From Janibacter sp. Soil728 (GTDB taxonomy: Bacteria > Actinomycetota > Actinomycetes > Actinomycetales > Dermatophilaceae): 64,000 bases of DNA. Position numbers and translations under genes: made by a program. Shown piece after piece: positions 58,508-64,000 of this stretch. Location: the NCBI RefSeq assembly GCF_001428305.1, contig NZ_LMRZ01000001.1, positions 744,289-808,288 on the forward strand, read 5' to 3'. The notes below the pieces were generated by a model. It was not told the origin of the DNA, ran no database searches, and worked only from the letters and a program-made list of their open reading frames with translations. Each line of letters starts with the position of its first letter. Position 1 is the first letter of the stretch.

Positions 58508-59926
58508 GTGGCCGTCAAGAACTTCAACCTGCCCGACCCCGGTGAGGGCCTGACCGAGGCCGAGATCACGACGTGGAAGGTCAAGGTCGGCGACGAGGTC
58601 GCCGTCAACGACATCGTCATCGAGGTCGAGACCGCCAAGTCGCTCGTCGAGCTGCCGATCCCCTTCGCGGGCAAGGTCGTCCAGCTCCTCGCCGCCGAGG
58701 GCGACACCGTCGACGTGGGCGCCCCGATCATCGCCGTCGAGGTCGCCGGCTCCGACCCCGAGCCGGCTACCCCGGCTGCGCCCGCCGCCGACGAGGGGGA
58801 CGAGGCCAGCGGCCCCAACCTCGTGGGCTACGGCGCCAAGGCCGGCAGCACCCGTCGTCGCGCCCGCAAGGGTGGGACGCCTACCCCCGCATCGGCACCG
58901 GCCGCTGCGGTCTCGACACCAGCCCCGGCCCCGACCCCCGCGGCTCCCGCGGCTCCCGCGGCCGAGCCGCTGACGCCCGAGCGCACCCGCGCCCTGGCCA
59001 AGCCGCCGGTGCGCAAGCTCGCCAAGGACCTGGGCCTGGACCTGCAGTCGATCACCCCGAGCGGCGAGGGTGGCATCGTCACCCGCGCCGACGTCGAGGC
59101 GGCGTCGTCGGGTACGGCGCCGACCACGGCGACCTCGGCGGCTCCTGCCCTTCGAGGCTCGGGCGCTGGCGCCCTCGCACCTCAGGGAGCGGGAGCCCCC
59201 TTCGCCGCAGCAGCGGACGTGCGCGTCCCGATCAAGGGTGTGCGCAAGGCGACCGCCGCGGCGATGGTCTCCTCGGCCTTCACCGCACCCCACGTCACGG
59301 AGTTCGTCACCGTCGACGTCACCGCGATGATGGAGATGGTCGAGCGGCTCAAGAAGGACCGTGCCTTCAAGGACGTCAAGGTCACGCCGCTGCTGATCGT
59401 GGCCAAGGCGTTCTGCCTCGCGCTGCGGCGTCACCACGAGGCCAACGCGAGCTGGGACGAGGCAGCGCAGGAGATCGTGCTGCGTGGCAGCGTCAACCTC
59501 GGCATCGCTGCGGCGACGCCGCGCGGCCTGCTCGTGCCCAACATCAAGGCTGCCGACCAGCTCTCGTTGCACGATCTCGCGGGAGCCCTCGGCGGTCTCG
59601 TGGCCACGGCCCGTGAGGGTCGCACCCAGCCCGCGGACCTGTCCGGCGGCACCGCGACGATCACCAATGTCGGCGTCTTCGGCGTCGACACCGGCACCCC
59701 GATCCTCAACCCGGGGGAGGCGACGATCCTCGCCTTCGGTGCGGTCCGCCGCATGCCGTGGGTCGTGACGGCGGCCGACGGCAGCGAGTCGATCGAGCCG
59801 CGCTGGGTCACCCAGCTCGCGCTCTCCTTCGACCACCGGCTCGTCGACGGCGAGCTCGGCTCCAAGCTGCTCGCCGACGTGGCCGCGCTGCTCCACGACC
59901 CGGGCACGGCCTTCCTCTGGGCCTGA
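58508..59926 (+). CDS. bkdC: 2-oxoacid dehydrogenase E2 component (dihydrolipoamide acyltransferase), repeat in linker
   Basis: 472 residues: one lipoyl domain (about 3-78, lipoyl Lys44 in VETAKSLVE), an Ala/Pro linker, a peripheral-subunit-binding domain (about 165-200, RALAKPPVRKLAKDLG), a second linker and the catalytic domain (about 240-472) with DHRLVDGE (His443). Residues about 214-229 (RGSGAGALAPQGAG) come from a family B repeat inserted in frame. GTG 58508 follows AGGAGG. E3 is not in the window. Confidence 0.92.
   Translation: MAVKNFNLPDPGEGLTEAEITTWKVKVGDEVAVNDIVIEVETAKSLVELPIPFAGKVVQLLAAEGDTVDVGAPIIAVEVAGSDPEPATPAAPAADEGDEASGPNLVGYGAKAGSTRRRARKGGTPTPASAPAAAVSTPAPAPTPAAPAAPAAEPLTPERTRALAKPPVRKLAKDLGLDLQSITPSGEGGIVTRADVEAASSGTAPTTATSAAPALRGSGAGALAPQGAGAPFAAAADVRVPIKGVRKATAAAMVSSAFTAPHVTEFVTVDVTAMMEMVERLKKDRAFKDVKVTPLLIVAKAFCLALRRHHEANASWDEAAQEIVLRGSVNLGIAAATPRGLLVPNIKAADQLSLHDLAGALGGLVATAREGRTQPADLSGGTATITNVGVFGVDTGTPILNPGEATILAFGAVRRMPWVVTAADGSESIEPRWVTQLALSFDHRLVDGELGSKLLADVAALLHDPGTAFLWA
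59147..59193. repeat. Family B repeat inside the E2 coding sequence
   Basis: CCCTTCGAGG...GGGCGC-TG-GCGCCC...CCTCAGGGAGC: the reverse complement of the intergenic family B pattern, read in frame in an inter-domain linker. Confidence 0.85.
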
Positions 59927-59940
59927 GCCGAGACCGTACG

Positions 59941-59983
59941 ACGAAGGGCGGACCTCACCGCATCGGTGAGGTCCGCCCTTCGT
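59941..59983. terminator. Strong terminator after the E1-E2 operon
   Basis: 20-bp perfect stem beginning ACGAAGGGCGGACC, with a three-base CAT loop, between E2 and the convergent MarR gene. Confidence 0.9.
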
Positions 59984-60019
59984 GCCGGGCTCGGCAGTGC
60001 GCCCGGTGATGGTGCCGGG

Positions 60020-60463
60020 TCAGCGCTGGTGCCGCTCGTCGGCGGCCACCGAGTCGCAGAAGCGGTCGACGTAGGAGACGAACGCGGCGATGTCCTCCTC
60101 GCTCCAGTCCGCGAGGAGCTCGGCGTACCAGGCCTCACGGCGCTCGACGAGCGCGTCGAGCAGGGCGACGCCCTCGTCGGTCAGCGCGACGAGCTGGGCG
60201 CGGCCGTCGTCGGGGTCGGGGACCTTGTGGAGGAACCCGAGAGAGGTCAGGTGGCTCACCTGGCGGCTGACGGTGGAGGCGTCGGAGAGGTTGCGCTCGG
60301 CGATGTCGCCGACGCGGCTGGGCTGGTCGCGCACGGCGACGAGCACGGAGTGGTGGCTGACCTCGACGCCCGGGTGGACTCGCGGCGCCCGGGCGCGGGT
60401 GGCATGGAGCGTGCGCAGCATGCGAAGGACGCTGGTGCTGAGCTGACGGGCTGTGGCAGGCAC
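60020..60463 (-). CDS. MarR-family transcriptional regulator
   Basis: 147 residues; winged helix (RVGDIAERNLSDASTVSRQVSHLTSLGFL, about 50-78) and wing PDPDDGRAQLVALT. GTG start at 60463 with AGGAAA upstream. It is divergent from copD-ctaG, which it may regulate; no clear palindrome stands in the 76-base spacer apart from TTGG...CCAA near 60478-60507. Confidence 0.85.
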   Translation of the reverse strand: MPATARQLSTSVLRMLRTLHATRARAPRVHPGVEVSHHSVLVAVRDQPSRVGDIAERNLSDASTVSRQVSHLTSLGFLHKVPDPDDGRAQLVALTDEGVALLDALVERREAWYAELLADWSEEDIAAFVSYVDRFCDSVAADERHQR

Positions 60464-60539
60464 GGCGTTTCCTCGTTTGGTGATGGTTCCCGCGCAGGCG
60501 ATGCCAACGTCAGGGGTGTTGGTGCCTAGATTAGAGGGC

Positions 60540-62516
60540 ATGTCCACCACCTCGAGCATCGGCCGCACCTCCTCATCGCCGCTCGGGGTCCTCGGTCTCG
60601 TGTCGATCGTCGTCGTCCTGGCCGCGACCGCCTTCGGCGGGGGCGCTGCAGCGCTCGAGCTCGGCGACCCCGGCCCCCTGGTGCGATGGTCGCTCCCGAT
60701 CCTGCGGACCCTCCACGACGCAGCTGCTGCCGTCACCGTCGGCGCCCTGGTCATCGGCGCCTTCCTCGTGCCCGAGACCACGCGCACCACGCGCCGGGAG
60801 ACGCTCGCCCGGCTCGCCGGGGGAGCGGCGATCGTGTGGTTCCTCGCCGGTCTCGGACGCATGCTCACCGACTTCGCGTCGCTCGCGGGCATCCCGCTCA
60901 CCGATCCGCAGTACCTCTCCCAGCTCGTGGCCTTCGTCTGGGACCTCGACAGCACCCGCACCGCGGTGATCTCCTCGGTCATCGTCGCGGTGATCGCCGT
61001 GACGGTGCCCCTGGCCCAGAGCAAGGGCGCCCTGGCCTGGGCGGCGGCAGCCTCGATCGTGGCGCTGCTGCCCCTGGCTCTGGCCGGCCACTCGGCCTCG
61101 AGCCTGGACCACATGAGCGGCGTCAACGCACTCGCCTTCCACCTCGTCTCGGCGACGGTGTGGATCGGGGGACTGGTGGCGCTGCTCGTGGTCCGCCCGT
61201 CGCTCGGCACCCATCTGGCGGTCACCACGCGGCGCTACTCGAGCATCGCGGCCTGGTGCTTCGTCCTGCTCGTGGCCTCGGGGCTGCTCGCGAGCTGGAT
61301 CAACATCGGTGGCCTCTCCGGACTCGACTCGCGTTACGGCGTCCTGCTCATCCTCAAGTCCGTCGCGGCCGTCGTGCTCGGGGCCTTCGGCTGGTGGCAC
61401 CGCTCCCGCACCATCGCGGGGCTGGAGGCAGGCGCGAAGGGGGCCGCCCCCTTCGTCCGTCTGGCCGTCGGTGAGGTGGCAGTCATGGCCGCTGCCATGG
61501 GGTTGGGCGTGGCCGTCAGCCGTACGCCGACCCCCGACAGCGCGCAGGTGGCGCCGCAGAACGCGATCGTCTACGACCTGTCCGGCTACCCGGACCCCGG
61601 CCCGCCGAGCTCCACGAGCTGGCTGACCACGTGGCAGATCGACTGGCTCTGGCTCGCGGTGTCGGTCATCGCGATCGTCGTGTACGTCCGGTGGGCACTG
61701 CGCCTGCGCGCTCGCGGCGATCACTGGTCGGCGCTGCGCACGATCAGCTGGGTTCTCGGCTGGGTGGTCTTCTTCTACTTCACCTCGGCCGGTCCCGGCG
61801 TATACGGCAAGGTCCTCTTCAGCTGGCACATGATCGAGCACATGGGGGTGGCGATGATCGCGCCGCTGCTCATGGTGCCCGGCGCGCCGATCACGCTCGC
61901 CCTGCGGGCCATGCGGGCACGCAAGGACAAGACCCTCGGTCCGAGGGAGGTCATCCTCGCGATCGTCCACTCGAGCTATTTGCGAGTGCTCGCCAACCCG
62001 GCCGTCGCGGCCTCGCTGTTCTTCTTCAGCCTGGCGATCTTCTACTACAGCCCGCTCTTCGAGCTGGCCATGCGCACCCACACCGGGCACGTGCTGATGA
62101 TGGCCCACTTCCTGGCCTCGGGCTACATGTTCGTCTGGGTGCTCATCGGGATCGACCCGGGGCCCAAGCGGTGGCCCCCGCTGGCGCTCTTCGTCGTGCT
62201 GCTCGCCACGATCAGCTTCCATGCCTTCTTCGGCGTCATCCTCACGCAGTCGACCGAGCTCCTCGCGCCGGACTACTTCGGCCGGCTCGACCTGCAGTGG
62301 ATGACCGACCCGGTCGCGGACCAGCGCAAGGGCGGAGCCATCGCCTGGGGCGTCGGCGAGGCGCCGACACTGGTCCTCGCGATGGCCGTGGCCTGGCAGT
62401 GGATGCGCAGCGACGACCGCGAGACCACCCGTCGCGACCGGAAGGTCGATCGGGACGGCGATGCCGAGCTCGACGCCTACAACCGGCACCTCGCCGAGCT
62501 CGGCCGCGAGCACTGA
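60540..62516 (+). CDS. CopD-CtaG fusion: copper-handling / cytochrome oxidase assembly membrane protein
   Basis: 658 residues, about 15 helices. The N-terminal half has CopD features (HLVSATVWIGGLVALLVV, about 195-212), and the C-terminal half has the CtaG (caa3 assembly) pattern SWHMIEHMGVAMIAPLLMVPGAP, HFLASGYMFVWVLIG and FHAFFGVIL. The fusion is common in actinobacteria and is linked to copper delivery to oxidases. A perfect palindrome CGAAGGGGGC-c-GCCCCCTTCG (61435-61455) is in frame between the halves. -10-like TAGATT stands eight bases before the ATG. Confidence 0.9.
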   Translation: MSTTSSIGRTSSSPLGVLGLVSIVVVLAATAFGGGAAALELGDPGPLVRWSLPILRTLHDAAAAVTVGALVIGAFLVPETTRTTRRETLARLAGGAAIVWFLAGLGRMLTDFASLAGIPLTDPQYLSQLVAFVWDLDSTRTAVISSVIVAVIAVTVPLAQSKGALAWAAAASIVALLPLALAGHSASSLDHMSGVNALAFHLVSATVWIGGLVALLVVRPSLGTHLAVTTRRYSSIAAWCFVLLVASGLLASWINIGGLSGLDSRYGVLLILKSVAAVVLGAFGWWHRSRTIAGLEAGAKGAAPFVRLAVGEVAVMAAAMGLGVAVSRTPTPDSAQVAPQNAIVYDLSGYPDPGPPSSTSWLTTWQIDWLWLAVSVIAIVVYVRWALRLRARGDHWSALRTISWVLGWVVFFYFTSAGPGVYGKVLFSWHMIEHMGVAMIAPLLMVPGAPITLALRAMRARKDKTLGPREVILAIVHSSYLRVLANPAVAASLFFFSLAIFYYSPLFELAMRTHTGHVLMMAHFLASGYMFVWVLIGIDPGPKRWPPLALFVVLLATISFHAFFGVILTQSTELLAPDYFGRLDLQWMTDPVADQRKGGAIAWGVGEAPTLVLAMAVAWQWMRSDDRETTRRDRKVDRDGDAELDAYNRHLAELGREH

Positions 62517-62594
62517 GCCGACTGGGATCGCAGCCCTGCTCAGCCGCAGAGGGTGCGGCATACTCGAGATGACACGACGATCGAAGGAGACGGC

Positions 62595-62795
62595 ATGAGC
62601 GGCGAGGCGCTGTTTTGGATCTTCATCATCATCTTCAGCGTGCTGATGGTGATCGGCTTCCTGCTCCTCGACCGTCCGCGCAAGTCGCCCGGCATCCAGA
62701 CCCACCTCGGGGTTCGTGGTGACCCCAAGGAGCCCCGCGGACGCCATCTTCCGGTCGAGCGTGCAGACCCCACCCAGACCGACAGCCGGCTCTGA
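62595..62795 (+). CDS. Small single-helix membrane protein
   Basis: 66 residues: one N-terminal helix (ALFWIFIIIFSVLMVIGFLLL) and a charged tail. No family recognised. AAGGAG six bases before the ATG makes it a real gene. Followed at 21 bases by another small membrane protein, likely one transcript. Confidence 0.7.
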   Translation: MSGEALFWIFIIIFSVLMVIGFLLLDRPRKSPGIQTHLGVRGDPKEPRGRHLPVERADPTQTDSRL

Positions 62796-62816
62796 GCCGG
62801 AGACAAGGAGCGACAC

Positions 62817-63020
62817 ATGTACATCGGAGCAGGCATCCTGCTACTCCTCATCGGCCTCGTCATCGTCTTCGCCTACAACGGCGACATGTCGATCGCGGGC
62901 CTGGACCTCGCAGCCATCGGCTGGATCGCCATCATCCTGGGCGCCCTGGCCATCGTCCTGAGCTTGATCGTCGACCGTCGCCGTCGAGAGACCATCGTTC
63001 GCGACGACCGTCGCCTCTGA
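62817..63020 (+). CDS. Small two-helix membrane protein (DUF6458-like)
   Basis: 67 residues with two helices (YIGAGILLLLIGLVIVFAY and IGWIAIILGALAIVLSLIV) and a basic tail RRRRETIVRDDRR. Layout resembles the actinobacterial DUF6458 family; assignment by memory of pattern only. AAGGAG precedes the ATG. A terminator follows at once. Confidence 0.75.
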   Translation: MYIGAGILLLLIGLVIVFAYNGDMSIAGLDLAAIGWIAIILGALAIVLSLIVDRRRRETIVRDDRRL

Positions 63021-63027
63021 ACCGTAC

Positions 63028-63076
63028 GACGAAGGGGGGTTCCCGCCAGATCAACTGGTGGGGACCCCCCTTCGTC
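63028..63076. terminator. Bidirectional terminator between small membrane protein and acyl-CoA dehydrogenase
   Basis: Stem GACGAAGGGGGGT / ACCCCCCTTCGTC extended by TCCC/GGGG and CCA/TGG, between convergent genes. Confidence 0.85.
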
Positions 63077-63100
63077 AGGTGGTGCGGTGGTGAGCCGTGA

Positions 63101-64000
63101 TCAGAAGGCCGACTCCGGCACATCCATCAGGGTGTTGTCCGTCGCCTCGGCGATGGCCTTCTCGGAGGCCAGACGCGGCAGGACGTTCTTCGCGAAGAAG
63201 CTCGCCGCAGCGATCTTGCCGGTGTAGAAGTCCTTGTCCTTGCCGCTCGCGCCGGCCTCGAGGGCCTCGGTGGCGACGGCGGCCTGGCGCAGGAGCAGCC
63301 AGCCGACGACGAGGTCACCGGCGCCGAGGAGCAGGCGCGAGGTGTTCTGGCCGACCTTGTAGATGTTGGTGATGTCCGCCCCGTCCTGCTTGGGGTCGGA
63401 GGCCATGAGCGCCTGGAACATCGCACCGAGGATGCCCTGGACGTTCTCGAGGCCCTTGCCGAGCAGCTCGCGCTCCGCCGTGAGCTTGCCGCCCTGGGCG
63501 TCGACGTCCTGCGCGAACTCCTGGATCTGCATCGCGAGGTGACCCAGCGCCTGGCCGTTGTCACGCACGATCTTGCGGAAGAAGAAGTCCATGCCCTGGA
63601 TCGCCGTCGTGCCCTCGTAGAGGGTGTCGATCTTGGCGTCGCGGACGTACTGCTCGATGGGGTACTCCTGCAGGAAGCCGGAGCCGCCGAAGGTCTGCAG
63701 GGACTCGGTGCCCAGGAGGGTCCAGGCGCGCTCGGAGCCCAGTCCCTTGACGATGGGCAGGAGCAGGTCGTTGACCCGGTTGGCCATCGCGGCGGGGGAG
63801 TCCTCGGCGATCGTCTCGGAGCCGGTGGACCGCTGCTCGATGTCGACGGTGTCCTGCTGGCTCGTGGTGAAGAAGACGAGTGCGCGCAGGCCCTCGGCGT
63901 AGGACTTCTGCAGCATGAGGCTGCGTCGCACGTCGGGGTGGTGCGTGATCGTCACGCGCGGGGCGTCCTTGGCGGGCGTGGTGAGGTCGGCGCCCTGGAC
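63101..64000 (-). CDS. Acyl-CoA dehydrogenase (FadE5-like), 5' end cut by window
   Basis: Flavoenzyme of fatty-acid beta-oxidation. 299 residues visible, C-terminal part only: the frame stays open to base 64000, so the N-terminus is outside. [33 protein letters not shown] holds the catalytic-Glu region (YEGT; quoted in parts as residues about 145-178), and the extra C-terminal helical domain (about 200-290) matches the larger FadE5 group with the acetyl-CoA dehydrogenase-like tail. Convergent with the small membrane proteins. Confidence 0.9.
   Translation of the reverse strand, partial: VQGADLTTPAKDAPRVTITHHPDVRRSLMLQKSYAEGLRALVFFTTSQQDTVDIEQRSTGSETIAEDSPAAMANRVNDLLLPIVKGLGSERAWTLLGTESLQTFGGSGFLQEYPIEQYVRDAKIDTLYEGTTAIQGMDFFFRKIVRDNGQALGHLAMQIQEFAQDVDAQGGKLTAERELLGKGLENVQGILGAMFQALMASDPKQDGADITNIYKVGQNTSRLLLGAGDLVVGWLLLRQAAVATEALEAGASGKDKDFYTGKIAAASFFAKNVLPRLASEKAIAEATDNTLMDVPESAF

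Noticed and set aside
57470-59896. Open frame of 808 codons on the minus strand opposite the E1beta and E2 genes
   Set aside because: Shadow of two well-conserved enzymes; composition is Gly/Arg/Asp/Val low complexity.
60573-62816. Open frame of 747 codons on the minus strand opposite copD-ctaG
   Set aside because: Shadow of a conserved membrane protein; highly charged with no membrane or catalytic motif.

Overview
The window is high-GC throughout, and its genes are dense, often sharing 4-base ATGA or GTGA overlaps and starting at GTG. The gene set is actinobacterial: resuscitation-promoting factor, CsoR, mycothiol-type arsenate reductase, RNase J, a Tad pilus with a vWA-TadB fusion, BsaP, and CopD-CtaG. 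It fits a member of the Micrococcales, probably the Intrasporangiaceae (Janibacter/Knoellia-like). Genus is an inference from gene content only. Both window ends cut genes: an ABC-2 permease on the left and an acyl-CoA dehydrogenase on the right.

Layout. 1-4.6 kb: ABC permease end, then csoR-copA copper efflux with a perfect CsoR operator, and a methyltransferase. 4.6-12.2 kb: housekeeping (ilvA, pgm, a YbaK-type deacylase, rnj, merR, prfC); prfC-merR and rnj share an upstream 18-bp motif. 12.2-15.0 kb: arsenic island arsR | arsM-acr3-arsC. 15.1-25.3 kb: a transglutaminase-like gene, then a complete Tad/Flp pilus locus (prepilin peptidase divergent from flp, tadE, tadG, cpaB, cpaE, tadA, vWA-tadB, tadC). 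25.4-33.4 kb: secreted SGNH hydrolase, MMPL exporter, purB, an Rpf-type transglycosylase, and the coupled trio panE / BioD-like / tyrosine phosphatase. 33.6-39.2 kb: tetR-MMPL, an FMN reductase divergent from marR, bsaP and an AIM24 protein. 39.3-46.6 kb: cydA-cydB-cydD-cydC-blaI-M56, apparently one transcript, so bd oxidase, its cysteine/glutathione exporter and a BlaI/M56 pair are linked. 46.7-53.3 kb: MFS, DinB-like, a polar amino-acid ABC importer, and a vWA substrate-binding protein. 53.3-59.9 kb: hisC-type aminotransferase, an AbiEi/DUF559 protein, a holin-like membrane protein, and the E1alpha-E1beta-E2 2-oxoacid dehydrogenase operon. 60-64 kb: MarR divergent from CopD-CtaG, two small membrane proteins, and the acyl-CoA dehydrogenase.

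The most unusual feature is a collection of short interspersed palindromic repeats. At least four families plus one long inverted repeat are visible. Family A (core GCATTGCCCTATGGCAATGC and variants) has eleven copies. Four of these are a 30-bp-period tandem array read in frame through the inter-domain linker of CydD, and one lies in the same linker of CydC. Family D (core CATCTCCTTGAGGTCGTG) makes up the CydC N-terminus as two in-frame units. Family B (TCCCTGAGG...TCTCGAAGGG) is read through the E2 linker and supplies the arsR stop codon. Family C brackets the first MMPL gene. Hairpins with CGAAGGG/CCCTTCG arms occur both as terminators and inside coding linkers. Two pairs of family A palindromes bracket the AbiEi/DUF559 nuclease-fold gene. 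In-frame palindrome insertion of this kind is best known from Rickettsia; I know of no description of it in this group.

Genes on the minus strand dominate 1-15 kb and 28-53 kb; the Tad locus and the 56-63 kb block are on the plus strand. No rRNA, tRNA, transposase, integrase or CRISPR array was seen.
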